Source of the DNA: Bradyrhizobium sp. ARR65
Lineage (GTDB): Bacteria; Pseudomonadota; Alphaproteobacteria; Rhizobiales; Xanthobacteraceae
Length of the DNA stretch: 59,108 bases
Assembly (NCBI RefSeq): GCF_000472385.1
Contig: NZ_AWZU01000026.1
Span: forward strand, 1-59,108
Direction of reading: 5' to 3'
Part shown: piece by piece, positions 26,187 to 34,722 of the stretch
Layout of the letters: each line of letters opens with the position of its first letter
Position numbering within the stretch: the first letter of the stretch is position 1
Position numbers and translations under genes: made by a program
Notes under the pieces: model-generated
Told to the model about the DNA's origin: nothing
Databases searched by the model: none
The model's input: only the letters and a program-made list of their open reading frames with translations

Positions 26187-26927
26187 ATGAGTATCGAAGC
26201 TGTCGTGTTCGACGCCTACGGCACGCTGTACGACACCCAGTCAGTCGCGGCGGTCACCGAAGACACCTTTCCGGGCTATGGCGACCTCATCACGCAGATC
26301 TGGCGCATCAAGCAGCTCGAATATAGCTGGCTGCGCTCGCTGATGGGCCGCTACGAGAGCTTCGCCGTCGTCACGCGCGATTCGCTCGCCTATACGCTGC
26401 GCGTGCTCGGGCTGACATATGACGGCGGGGCGTTCGAGCGCATCATCGAAAAATATCTTCATCTCGAGCTCTACCCTGATGCGATGGCCGCGCTCGGTGC
26501 GATGGGCGACCGCAAGCTCGCGATCCTCTCCAATGGCAGCCCGGACATGCTGAACGCGCTCGTCCGCAATACGGGGCTCGACGGCGTGCTGGCGGCGACC
26601 ATCAGCGTCGATGCCAACAAGATCTTCAAACCGAATCCTGCAACCTACAGCCTGATCGAATCGACACTTGCCATTCCGCCCGCTTCCGTGCTCTTCGTCT
26701 CCTCCAATCCGTGGGACGCCTGCGGCGCCAAGGCGTTCGGCCTCAACGTCGCATGGATAGAGCGGGTCACGCCGGAGGCGATGGCGCTCGCCTGCGTCGA
26801 AAACGAAACCATGGCGCCACTGACCCTGTTCAAGGCGCTTCGCACCCAGATGGATGAGCTTGGCTTTGTCCCTGATCACCGCATCCGCGCGCTTTCGGAA
26901 TTGCCTGAGATCGTAGGGCGCGCATGA
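26187..26927 (+). CDS. Haloacid dehalogenase, type II
   Basis: Protein of 246 residues of the HAD superfamily. It has the nucleophile motif VVFDAYGTLYD (Asp9), motif II LAILSNGSPDML, a Lys in KIFKPNPA and motif IV with SSNPWDACGAK. SNPWD is the hallmark of L-2-haloacid dehalogenases, which hydrolyse (S)-2-haloacids to (R)-2-hydroxyacids. Its last four bases overlap the next gene (ATGA). Confidence 0.92.
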   Translation: MSIEAVVFDAYGTLYDTQSVAAVTEDTFPGYGDLITQIWRIKQLEYSWLRSLMGRYESFAVVTRDSLAYTLRVLGLTYDGGAFERIIEKYLHLELYPDAMAALGAMGDRKLAILSNGSPDMLNALVRNTGLDGVLAATISVDANKIFKPNPATYSLIESTLAIPPASVLFVSSNPWDACGAKAFGLNVAWIERVTPEAMALACVENETMAPLTLFKALRTQMDELGFVPDHRIRALSELPEIVGRA

Positions 26928-27403
26928 GTCTGGAATCGGTTCGCGCCTTCTTCGCGCAAAAGGCGCCCGACATCACAGTCATCGAATCGCAGGTCAGTTC
27001 GGCCACCGTTGCCCTTGCCGCCGAAGCCTATGGCGTCGAGCCCGCGCGGATCGCCAAGACCCTGTCTTTGCGGATCGGCGAACGCGTGATCCTCATCGTG
27101 ACCAGCGGCACCTCACGCATGGACAACAAGAAGGTGAAAGCGCTGTTCGGAGGCAAACCGAAGATGCTTGCGCCTGACGAGGTCGCCGAGATCACCGGCC
27201 ATGAAGTCGGCGGCGTCTGTCCGTTCGGGCTGGTGACCGACTTGCCGATCTATTGCGACGTGTCGCTGCAGGCTTTCGACATCGTGGTGCCGGCCGCGGG
27301 CTCGACCCACAGCGCGGTGCGCATCAGCCCGTTACGGATGGCGGAATTGGTTGACGCAGAATGGGTCGATGTCTGCGAGCATCGTCTTGCGCCGGTCACC
27401 TGA
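26924..27403 (+). CDS. YbaK/ProX-type aminoacyl-tRNA deacylase
   Basis: Protein of 159 residues with a single YbaK/EbsC domain (residues 20-150). Landmarks are RIAKTLSLRIG, the catalytic Lys region NKKVKALFGGKPKML, GHEVGGVCPFGL and PAAGSTHSAVRISP. Family members remove wrongly attached amino acids from tRNA. The start overlaps the dehalogenase stop, so the two are translated together; a functional link is not obvious. Confidence 0.9.
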   Translation: MSLESVRAFFAQKAPDITVIESQVSSATVALAAEAYGVEPARIAKTLSLRIGERVILIVTSGTSRMDNKKVKALFGGKPKMLAPDEVAEITGHEVGGVCPFGLVTDLPIYCDVSLQAFDIVVPAAGSTHSAVRISPLRMAELVDAEWVDVCEHRLAPVT

Positions 27404-27542
27404 GCCGGCCATTGTTACGGAATCTTGTAGAGCGCGATGTGGTTTGGTTGAGTCGGCGCCTGCCGCGGATTGGGTTCACCTCCGCCGTAGTAGGGAGAGG
27501 TGAACCGTCGAGACAACCGACCGAACCTAATCTCATCACGCG

Positions 27543-28457
27543 CTAACTGCCGCGCTTTCGTCCTTTCGCAAAATGACGCGTCAAGAACTCAGCGAGCACC
27601 TCGACGCGTGCCGGCCGGGGACCGCCGGGCGGCGTCACCAGGTGCACAGCGCCTTCCGGCTGTTTCCAGCCTTTGAGGATCACCTCGACCTCGCCTGAGG
27701 CGATCGCGTCTCCGACAATGAATTCCGGCAGATCGGCAATGCCGAGGCCGGCGATCACCGCAGGCAGCACCGCCTCGCCATTGTTGACGCGCAACTGCCC
27801 TGCGGGGCGCACGCTCGCCTCCTCCCCATTTGCATTGGTGTAGTGCCAGACATTCGGCGTGGAGAGATAGGCGTAACCGAAGCATTTGTGCTGGGCGAGA
27901 TGCATCGGATGCGTGGGTCGGCCATGGCGTTTCAAATAGGAGGGCGCGGCAACTGTGTAGCGTGGCATCGCGCAGAGCCGCCGCGCGATCAGAGATGAAT
28001 CCGGCAGCCGCGCAATGCGCAAGCCGGCGTCGAAGCCTTCGCCGATCAGATCGACTGTGGCGTCGCTCAAATGCAGATCGATCGAGACCTCAGGATATTG
28101 CGCGAGGAACTCCGGCAAGAGCGGCGCCACCGCTTTCACGCCGAAGGTCATGGGCACCGCGAGCCGCACCAAGCCGCGCGGCGCGGTCGATTGCGCGAGC
28201 GTCTCGTTCTCGGCCTCCTCGCCGTCGGCGAGCAGGCGCGCGGCGCGGACCGCGAGCCGTTGCCCGGCATCGGTCAGGGCGAGCCGCCGCGAGGTGCGAT
28301 TGAACAGCCGCGCGCCCAGCCGCTCCTCCAGGCGACTGACCGCCTTGGAGACGGTCGCTTTCGAGACCGCAAGATCGCTGGCCGCCGCCGCAAACGACCG
28401 CAACTCCACGACTTTCGCAAAAATCGCCAGCGCCTCGAAATCCGGAAGCTTTGCCAC
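27543..28457 (-). CDS. LysR-family transcriptional regulator
   Basis: Protein of 304 residues. The winged HTH is in residues 1-65 (FAAAASDLAVSKATVSKAVSRL and LFNRTSRRLALTDAG shown in parts), followed by the effector domain. It is transcribed divergently from an SDR-pirin-WrbA block, with only 112 bases between starts, so it most likely controls that operon. Tandem GTTTCTAT repeats at 28490-28506 lie in the shared promoter. Ligand unknown; aromatic or quinone compounds fit the neighbours. Confidence 0.93.
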   Translation of the reverse strand: MAKLPDFEALAIFAKVVELRSFAAAASDLAVSKATVSKAVSRLEERLGARLFNRTSRRLALTDAGQRLAVRAARLLADGEEAENETLAQSTAPRGLVRLAVPMTFGVKAVAPLLPEFLAQYPEVSIDLHLSDATVDLIGEGFDAGLRIARLPDSSLIARRLCAMPRYTVAAPSYLKRHGRPTHPMHLAQHKCFGYAYLSTPNVWHYTNANGEEASVRPAGQLRVNNGEAVLPAVIAGLGIADLPEFIVGDAIASGEVEVILKGWKQPEGAVHLVTPPGGPRPARVEVLAEFLTRHFAKGRKRGS

Positions 28458-28569
28458 TGGTCAGCCTCAAGCAAATTAGGAAACAATGAGTTTCTATAGT
28501 TTCTATTTCTACACCAGGGGCGAGGACATATCCAGAGGCCATCGAAATGTCAGGCAATGGAGCAAGCCA

Positions 28570-29322
28570 ATGACCAAGAAGCTTTCAGGCAAGGTTGCGC
28601 TCGTCACCGGCGGCTCGCGTGGCATCGGCGCAGCGAGCGCCCGCGCGCTCGCCGACGAAGGTGCAAATGTCGCGATCAGCTATGTCGCCTCGCCCGACAA
28701 GGCTGAGGCCGTCGTCGCGGAATTGAAGGCCAAGGGCATACAGGCCGCCGCCTTCAAGGCGGATCAGGCCTCTCCGGCCGATGTCGAGCAGTTGGTGAAC
28801 GAGGTCGCAAAGCGGTTCGGGCGGCTCGATATTCTCGTCAACAATGCCGGTGTCGCCGCTGGCGGCGCGGTCGATGATCCCAAGGCCGACACCGCGGCGC
28901 TGGCACGGCAGGATGCGATCAATGTGCACGGTGTGATCGCGGCGATCCGCGCGGCCTCAAAGCTGATGGGCGAGGGCGGGCGCATCGTCACCATCGGCTC
29001 GATGCTCGCGGACCACATCGCGTTCCCGGGTCTAGCCGACTACGTCTCCACCAAGGCTGCGGTCGTCGGCTACACCAAGGGCGCCGCGCGCGATCTCGGG
29101 CCGCGCGGCATCACCATCAATGTGGTGCAGCCGGGCTCGATCGACACCGACATGAACCCGAAGGACGGCGGCGACTTTGCCGAGGCGCAGCGCGCCAAGC
29201 ATGCGCTGCAGCGCTTCGGACGGCCGGAAGAGATTGCGGCCGGCGTCGTCTTCCTGGCGAGCCCCGAAGCGTCGTTCGTGACCGGCTCGGTGCTCACCAT
29301 CGACGGCGGCTTCACCGCGTAA
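28570..29322 (+). CDS. Short-chain dehydrogenase/reductase
   Basis: Protein of 250 residues. The NAD(P)-binding TGGSRGIG motif is near residue 15, NNAG at about residue 91, and the catalytic Ser and YxxxK (YVSTK) follow; the C-terminus has SPEASFVTGSVLTIDGG. Similar to 3-oxoacyl-ACP reductases (FabG-like) but too generic for a substrate. The start at 28570 has GGAGC upstream; the frame open to 28486 is part of the LysR promoter. Confidence 0.93.
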   Translation: MTKKLSGKVALVTGGSRGIGAASARALADEGANVAISYVASPDKAEAVVAELKAKGIQAAAFKADQASPADVEQLVNEVAKRFGRLDILVNNAGVAAGGAVDDPKADTAALARQDAINVHGVIAAIRAASKLMGEGGRIVTIGSMLADHIAFPGLADYVSTKAAVVGYTKGAARDLGPRGITINVVQPGSIDTDMNPKDGGDFAEAQRAKHALQRFGRPEEIAAGVVFLASPEASFVTGSVLTIDGGFTA

Positions 29323-29344
29323 TCGCTCCCGTTCACGCCAAACC

Positions 29345-29367
29345 GCCGGGCGCGAGCGGCGCCCGGC
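29345..29367 (+). other. Intercistronic hairpin between SDR and pirin genes
   Basis: A perfect nine-base-pair stem (29345-29353 with 29359-29367) around a five-base loop, without a T run. It may attenuate expression or protect the upstream message. Confidence 0.55.
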
Positions 29368-29399
29368 ATCACCAGGACATTCATTGAAGGATACATGCC

Positions 29400-30098
29400 A
29401 TGATCGAGGTCAGACCTTTCGCCAAGCTCGGCAGCGCCGATCACGGCTGGCTGAAGGCCCGCCACCATTTCTCCTTCGCCGGCCACTATGATCCCGGCAA
29501 TTTGGGCCATGGCGCGTTGCGCGTGTGGAATGACGACGAGATCGCGCCGAACACCGGCTTTCCCGCGCATCCCCACGCCAACATGGAAATCATCACCTAT
29601 GTGCGCGAAGGCGCGATCACCCACAAGGACAGCCTCGGCAATACCGGGCGGACCGAGGCCGGCGACGTGCAGGTGATGAGCGCTGGCAGCGGCATCCGCC
29701 ACTCCGAATACAATCTGGAGCCGAACACGACGAAGATCTTCCAGATCTGGATTGAACCGACGGTCTCCGGCGGCCAGCCGACCTGGGGCTCGAAGCCGTT
29801 CCCCAAGGCCGATCGCTCCGGCAAGCTCATCACCATCGCGAGCGGTCTTGCCGAGGACAAGGACGCGCTGCCGATCCGCGCCAATGCACGGGTGCTCGCC
29901 ACCACGCTGAAGGCCGGCGAAAGCGCGGAATATGCGAGCGGCAAGACGCGCAATCTCTATTTGGTGCCCGCGGCCGGCGCGGTGGAGATCAACGGCATCC
30001 GCGTCAATGCCCGCGACGGCGCCGCCATCAACGGTGAGGACAAGCTCAGCATCAAGGCGCTGGAGGACAGCGAAGTGGTGCTGGTGGACGCGGCTTAA
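29400..30098 (+). CDS. Pirin-family protein
   Basis: Protein of 232 residues with a bicupin fold. The N-terminal part has the metal motif FPAHPHANMEIITYV with HPH and Glu, and HSEYN later. The C-terminal domain carries no obvious metal site. Homologues (YhhW type) act as quercetin 2,3-dioxygenases or redox sensors. Lying between an SDR and WrbA, it suggests a response to flavonoids, quinones or oxidants; this is inference. ATG 29400 follows GAAGGA. Confidence 0.92.
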   Translation: MIEVRPFAKLGSADHGWLKARHHFSFAGHYDPGNLGHGALRVWNDDEIAPNTGFPAHPHANMEIITYVREGAITHKDSLGNTGRTEAGDVQVMSAGSGIRHSEYNLEPNTTKIFQIWIEPTVSGGQPTWGSKPFPKADRSGKLITIASGLAEDKDALPIRANARVLATTLKAGESAEYASGKTRNLYLVPAAGAVEINGIRVNARDGAAINGEDKLSIKALEDSEVVLVDAA

Positions 30099-30116
30099 CC
30101 CCTTCCCTCCCTCTTC

Positions 30117-30198
30117 ATGCCCGGGCTTGTCCCGGGCATCCACGACTTATCTCATGCTGAAGCAAAAGACGTGGATGGCCGGGGCAAGTCCGGCCATG
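30117..30198. repeat. Palindromic repeat, 'catgcccggg' type
   Basis: It begins with a perfect nine-base inverted repeat (30117-30125 with 30131-30139), identical in its arms to 4800-4822. The right part ends with GGCCGGGGCAAGTCCGGCC. It lies between pirin and wrbA. Confidence 0.75.
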
Positions 30199-30248
30199 AC
30201 AGCGGAGCCAGTTGACCCATTGCCCACTCAACCCCAGGAGAACCATCC

Positions 30249-30848
30249 ATGACCAAAGTCCTCGTCCTCTACTACTCCGCCTACGGCCATATCGAAGCGA
30301 TGGCCAATGCAGTCGCGGAGGGCGCGCGCGAGACCGGCGCCACCGTCGACATCAAGCGCGTGCCGGAGCTGGTGCCGCCGGAAGTCGCGAAGGCGTCACA
30401 TTACAAGCTGGACCAGGCCGCGCCGGTCGCCAAAGTCGAGGACCTCGCCAATTACGATGCCATCATTATCGGTACCGGCACCCGTTTCGGACGCATGTCG
30501 TCGCAGATGGCGAATTTTCTCGACCAGGCCGGCGGCCTCTGGATGAAGGGCGCACTGCACGGCAAGGTCGGCGGCGCCTTCACCTCGACCGCAACCCAGC
30601 ATGGCGGCCAGGAGACGACGCTGTTCTCCATCATCACCAACCTCTTGCATTTCGGCATGGTCGTGGTCGGCTTGAACTATGGCTTTGCAGGGCAGATGAA
30701 GCTCGACGAGATCACCGGCGGCGCGCCCTACGGCGCCACCACCATCACCGGCGGCGACGGCAGCCGGCAGCCCAGCGCCAACGAGCTGGCCGGTGCGCGC
30801 TATCAAGGACGCGTGATCGCGGAGACCGCGAAGAAACTGCATGGCTGA
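30249..30848 (+). CDS. wrbA: NAD(P)H:quinone oxidoreductase type IV (WrbA)
   Basis: Protein of 199 residues, usual for WrbA. The flavodoxin-like FMN site starts with LVLYYSAYGHIEAMA; GTGTRFGRMSSQM and STATQHGGQETTLF are typical loops. It carries out two-electron reduction of quinones, protecting from semiquinone radicals. AGGAG lies just upstream. It is the last gene of the SDR-pirin-WrbA block, followed by a hairpin. Confidence 0.96.
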   Translation: MTKVLVLYYSAYGHIEAMANAVAEGARETGATVDIKRVPELVPPEVAKASHYKLDQAAPVAKVEDLANYDAIIIGTGTRFGRMSSQMANFLDQAGGLWMKGALHGKVGGAFTSTATQHGGQETTLFSIITNLLHFGMVVVGLNYGFAGQMKLDEITGGAPYGATTITGGDGSRQPSANELAGARYQGRVIAETAKKLHG

Positions 30849-30855
30849 TGCGTTT

Positions 30856-30887
30856 GGGGCGGCATTCTCTCGAGCGGATGCCGCCCC
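30856..30887 (+). terminator. Candidate terminator after wrbA
   Basis: A perfect ten-base-pair stem (30856-30865 with 30878-30887) around a 12-base loop starts 7 bases after the stop. There is no T run, so its efficiency is uncertain. Confidence 0.6.
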
Positions 30888-31251
30888 CATCTACCCCGAG
30901 CGATCAGCAACGCGGCGGATCGCGCTGTCATGTCAAGGAGTAGAGGCTCTCGCTCGCCAGGCCGCCGGCCCCGTGGTGGGCGGTGCGTTGTAGGGACGAC
31001 GGTTATAGCTATGGTCGAAATTCTCTTTATGGCTCAATTGGTGCGCAGGCCGCTGCAGGCCATGGCGCGGCGCTGGTATTGCCGCGGGCTATTCCAGGCC
31101 ACGCGCGGCCGGCTGCGCTGCGCCGAATGCACGCGTTCGTGATCCGATTTCACGAGACGCGATCACGGACACCGTAACCAGGGCAGAGAAACCAGGACAG
31201 GCTCGCCGGCGTAGATGAGCATGTTGGCGTTCGCCCGCGGTTGAATAGCGC
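30888..31251. other. Intergenic region, nothing recognised
   Basis: A 43-codon plus-strand frame from 31011 and several shorter frames occur here without ribosome binding sites or natural composition. A weak inverted repeat (GATCCG...CGCGATC) is near 31142-31168. No RNA gene is seen. Confidence 0.5.
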
Positions 31252-32118
31252 TCAGCTTTTCGTCGCCTCCGTTTGCTCGCCCTTGGCCCCCGCAGTCGAC
31301 AGCCACCAACCATCACCTGCATACCAGCACGTATCATCGGGGGCTCCGTCGAGCCGCAGCGAACGGACGCGATCCCAATCTTTCGAAAACGCCTCGGTCA
31401 ATCGACGGCCTGCCTCTTCGTCCTGCAGGCCCGCGCAACCGATGAACTGGGCACGGCCAGCGAACCGTGCCGCCCACACGGACTCTTGATCAAGACGCTT
31501 GACGAGCAACATGCCGCCGAGCACGCCCGCCGGCGCTAAGGGGAACAAGAGCCGTCCTCGCGGACGCAAGGCTTCGAGCCACGCTCGGCTGGGATGCGCG
31601 GCGCCGGCGCAAACATAGATCAAGTCAGCGCGCGGCAGGTTCGGCCCGACGCCCGATTGCGTCCGCACCTCCACCTGAGGAAAATCTTTCAGATTGTCCC
31701 GAGCCCAGGCCGACAGCCCCTCATCAATCTCATAGGCGCAGACCCGGCCAGCGTCACCGACGAGATGCGCGAGAATGGCGGTGTAGTAGCCGCTACCAGT
31801 CCCAACCTGCACTACGGTTTCGCCCGGTTTGATGTTGCAGGTGGCAATCCAGTACGCGTGAGCGCTGGGCATGCCAATATTGATCTCACGCTCACGATCC
31901 AATGCTACCAAGAGGTTCTGGTACAGGAACGCCGGATCGTCGTCGGGCGTCAGCACGTAAGGCTGGCCGCCTATCGTGACCCACCACGGGCCCCGCCCGG
32001 CAAATGGCTCGCGCTTCACCGAACGGAACGCCTCCTCAATTCGCGCTTCATTGAGCTTGGCGGCAGCGCAAATCAGCTTGGCATAGAACGCGCGAAGCTT
32101 TTCCGATCTGTCTTCCAT
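31252..32118 (-). CDS. Protein-L-isoaspartate O-methyltransferase homologue
   Basis: Protein of 288 residues. An AdoMet-binding Rossmann fold carries VVQVGTGSGYYTAILAHL (motif I) and VCAYEIDEGLSAWA (acidic Asp/Glu after the second strand). The N-terminus has FAGRGPWWVTIGG, as in PCMT-like proteins. In canonical PCMT motif I is VLEIGTGSGYQ; here it differs and the C-terminal 70 residues are extra, so it may methylate another substrate. The start at 32118 is preferred over 32262. Monocistronic. Confidence 0.82.
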   Translation of the reverse strand: MEDRSEKLRAFYAKLICAAAKLNEARIEEAFRSVKREPFAGRGPWWVTIGGQPYVLTPDDDPAFLYQNLLVALDREREINIGMPSAHAYWIATCNIKPGETVVQVGTGSGYYTAILAHLVGDAGRVCAYEIDEGLSAWARDNLKDFPQVEVRTQSGVGPNLPRADLIYVCAGAAHPSRAWLEALRPRGRLLFPLAPAGVLGGMLLVKRLDQESVWAARFAGRAQFIGCAGLQDEEAGRRLTEAFSKDWDRVRSLRLDGAPDDTCWYAGDGWWLSTAGAKGEQTEATKS

Positions 32119-32408
32119 GGCATCTGTCCAGCTTCTCTGATTACCGACACCGGCTTTGCCGCAAATCGATCCCCTGCGTGCGCTGATCTGCGAGGCAGAT
32201 TGGTCGAAAATTCGAAAATACTTTTCAGGATGGCAAATATGAAAGCTTGGAGTTGTGGGCACCTCCTCGCTCTCGCATCACCGGCCGCCTGCGCAGGGTG
32301 CACGGGTTCGTGATCCATCCTTAGCGGGCGAAATGCTGGCAGCTCGCAGGAACAAGACTACACTCGTTCCGTTCGAGTGTCGCGCATCCGCGCGCGTGGA
32401 GATGGCCC
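32119..32408. other. Intergenic region with a small inverted repeat
   Basis: This stretch lies between divergent genes. ACACTCG (32360-32366) and CGAGTGT (32374-32380) form a seven-base inverted repeat about 30 bases before the small gene at 32409 and could be an operator. Otherwise nothing is recognised. Confidence 0.4.
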
Positions 32409-32585
32409 ATGAGCAACAAGCCCGCGTCCAAAAGTTCGAAGGACAAGTCCGGCGTTACCCATCCCGGCATGATGGGTGACGGAACCGAAGAGCAAAATCT
32501 CAACGAGCCGGGCGACCCCGCTGCCCGCATCAAAGAGGACGAGGTCGACGAGGCTTTCGGCAAGAAACCGAAGAAATCCAAATAG
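32409..32585 (+). CDS. Small hydrophilic protein, unknown function
   Basis: Protein of 58 residues beginning MSNKPASKSSKDKSG and ending in EAFGKKPKKSK. It has no hydrophobic segment, is charged (Lys/Glu/Asp) and probably disordered. GGAG is at 32399-32402, close before ATG. A hairpin terminator follows 25 bases after the stop, which supports a real short gene. No family recognised. Confidence 0.65.
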   Translation: MSNKPASKSSKDKSGVTHPGMMGDGTEEQNLNEPGDPAARIKEDEVDEAFGKKPKKSK

Positions 32586-32607
32586 TGTAGCCAGCCAATT
32601 GGCGTAT

Positions 32608-32638
32608 AAAGGGCCGGGCCATTGGGTCCGGCCTTTCT
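32608..32638 (+). terminator. Terminator after the small gene
   Basis: An imperfect stem with AAAGG...CCGG pairing to CCGGCCTTT, followed by CTTATT. It lies 22 bases after the stop and before the DUF5996 gene. Confidence 0.7.
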
Positions 32639-32675
32639 TATTGGTGATGGCGGCCAGATCGGCCTGTGGTGCGAC

Positions 32676-33626
32676 ATGAGCAAGACGCTGCAAACGCCCT
32701 GGCCCGAATTACCCACCGCTGCGTGGCGCGAGACTTGCGCGACCTTGCATCTCTTCACCCAGATCATCGGCAAGGTCAGGCTGTCGCGTACGCCCTGGCT
32801 GAACCATTCCTGGCATGTGACGCTTTACGTCACCGCGCGCGGGCTCTCGACCTCGCCGATTCCCGATGGCGCCGGGATCTTCGAACTCGAGCTGGACTTC
32901 CTCGATCACACGCTGCGGATTTCCACAAGCGGGGGCGACGCGCGGAAATTCGCATTGGCGGGACATTCCGTCGCCAGCTTTTATGCAAAGGTGATGGCAG
33001 CACTGGCCGAGCTCGGCATTGATGTCGAGATCGACGAGATGCCCAACGAAGTGCCCGCCCCCGTGCGCTTCTCGCAGGACACAGGCCACGCGTCCTACGA
33101 TGCCGACGCGGTACGCCGGTTTTTCCAGATCCTCATCAACGCCGATCGCGTGTTCAAGCTGTTCCGCACCGGGTTTCTTGGCAAGGCGAGCCCGGTGCAC
33201 TTCTTCTGGGGCAGCTTTGATCTTGCGGTCACGCGCTTCTCCGGCCGCCGCGCGCCGCGTCATCCCGGCGGGGTGCCGTACTTGTCCGACGCAGTTGCCG
33301 TTGAGGCCTATTCACACGAGGTCAGCAGCGCCGGCTTCTGGCCGGGCGGTGGCGCGATCGATTACCCCGCCTTCTACTCCTATGCCTATCCGGAGCCTGC
33401 AGGATTTCGCACGACCCGCGTGAAACCCGATGCGGCTTTCTTCAGCGAGGCGCTTGGGGAATTCGTCCTGCCCTATGACGCTGTGCGCATGTCAGACAAT
33501 CCCGATCAGGTGCTGCTGGACTTTCTGCAAAGCACTTATGAAGCCGCCGCGGACGCAGCGAAATGGGATCGCACGGCACTCGAATGCCCGGTTGGCCAAA
33601 TCGGCGTGGCGCGGGAAATCCCGTAA
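32676..33626 (+). CDS. DUF5996 family protein
   Basis: Protein of 316 residues. The start MSKTLQTPWPELPTAAWRET and the following LHLFTQIIGKVRL are typical of DUF5996. Motifs WHVTLYVTARGLSTSPI and HFFWGSFDLAVTRFSGRRAP (from about residue 175) are strongly family-like. The family has no known function; predicted cytosolic with mixed alpha/beta content. ATG 32676 is chosen over 32622 because the frame before it lies in the terminator. It stops 20 bases before the end of the convergent acyltransferase gene. Confidence 0.85.
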   Translation: MSKTLQTPWPELPTAAWRETCATLHLFTQIIGKVRLSRTPWLNHSWHVTLYVTARGLSTSPIPDGAGIFELELDFLDHTLRISTSGGDARKFALAGHSVASFYAKVMAALAELGIDVEIDEMPNEVPAPVRFSQDTGHASYDADAVRRFFQILINADRVFKLFRTGFLGKASPVHFFWGSFDLAVTRFSGRRAPRHPGGVPYLSDAVAVEAYSHEVSSAGFWPGGGAIDYPAFYSYAYPEPAGFRTTRVKPDAAFFSEALGEFVLPYDAVRMSDNPDQVLLDFLQSTYEAAADAAKWDRTALECPVGQIGVAREIP

Positions 33627-33645
33627 GAACACCCGCGCGTCGTGG

Positions 33646-34536
33646 TCAGCTGTCGAAGATCGCCGCCTCAGTAAAGGCGAGGTCGCCAAGCCGCGGCGGT
33701 TTTGGACCTTTTGCGTATTTGCGTCCGCGCTTTTCCGAATACCAGCCAACCACTCCCGGGACGGGACAGTTCGCGTCAAAACGAATCAGCAGGCCGCCAC
33801 GCCAAGCCAGGAAGCGTCCGAGGTTGCCGGCAAAGCGCCTGAGATCGCCGATGTCGCGGCAATAGATCAACCGGTACACCGGAACGAGATTCTTCACACG
33901 GTGCCTCTGGAAGACGAAGGGATGGCAATTGCGCCCCTCGCGCACCGCGAGGCTGAGACAGCCGAATGCTGCGTGCTGGCGCAGCAGATCGGCCTCATAG
34001 CGCGTGAGCCTGCATGCATGCTCTTCCGAAAACAGCTCCACGCTCGCATCGGGCGCGGAGCTCGACAGCGCCAGCGCGCCATACACCTGTCCCTTGCAAT
34101 AAACCGAAAAACCCTGGGCTTCGACGGTGGACCAGGTATGCGGCGCCGGCGTGATGTTGAAATAGGTCACGTTCTTGTCGCGCGTGGCCGACCTGACCAG
34201 CAGCGAGGCAAAGGCCCTGTAATCAGGCTCGACATACCAGCTCGACACGTTGCACCTGACGAGGGTTTCCTCGCCGGCAACGACATTCGAAAACAGCAGC
34301 AGAATGACGCCAACGGGCGCGCCGGCCCTATCGAGACAATATCCGAACGCGGGATAGCCGTGGGGTCGCGAGCGTCGCCCCTGCCGCTGCAACCCGCGCA
34401 GCCAATACTCCGTCGAACGAAATGGAAAGCCGCGGGCCAGCAGCGCGGCAACGGCAGCCAGATCCGACTCGACGATCTCGCGAACGCGCAGCTTCGCGGC
34501 CGGCGCCGACTGGCTGCACTGACGATCCAACTGCAT
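33646..34536 (-). CDS. GNAT-like acyltransferase of the polysaccharide cluster
   Basis: Protein of 296 residues. An N-terminal part of about 110 residues (KLRVREIVESDLAAVAALLARGF, in parts) looks like a GNAT fold beginning. The C-terminal half has no recognised motif but is rich in aromatic residues. It is the last gene of the minus-strand exopolysaccharide cluster and most likely acylates a sugar or a lipid-linked intermediate. The start at 34536 is preferred over 34659. A role outside polysaccharide synthesis is possible. Confidence 0.65.
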   Translation of the reverse strand: MQLDRQCSQSAPAAKLRVREIVESDLAAVAALLARGFPFRSTEYWLRGLQRQGRRSRPHGYPAFGYCLDRAGAPVGVILLLFSNVVAGEETLVRCNVSSWYVEPDYRAFASLLVRSATRDKNVTYFNITPAPHTWSTVEAQGFSVYCKGQVYGALALSSSAPDASVELFSEEHACRLTRYEADLLRQHAAFGCLSLAVREGRNCHPFVFQRHRVKNLVPVYRLIYCRDIGDLRRFAGNLGRFLAWRGGLLIRFDANCPVPGVVGWYSEKRGRKYAKGPKPPRLGDLAFTEAAIFDS

Positions 34537-34722
34537 GGTCCCGGCTCTAAACTGCACCGAACTGATACGCTTTAAAGAATAGTGCCGCGTCGAAGGACGC
34601 AGCCAATTTGAGGCAAGCTCGCCATGAGCAAATTGCGCTCCCGGACCGGGCTCCCGCAAGCGCGGGTTTCGCCCGCTCGTGCGTTTACCTTAATGCAATA
34701 TGGGCCCCATCTCCCACGCGGC

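Noticed and set aside
31011..31142. Short plus-strand frame after wrbA
   Set aside because: No ribosome binding site; Arg-rich composition typical of chance frames.
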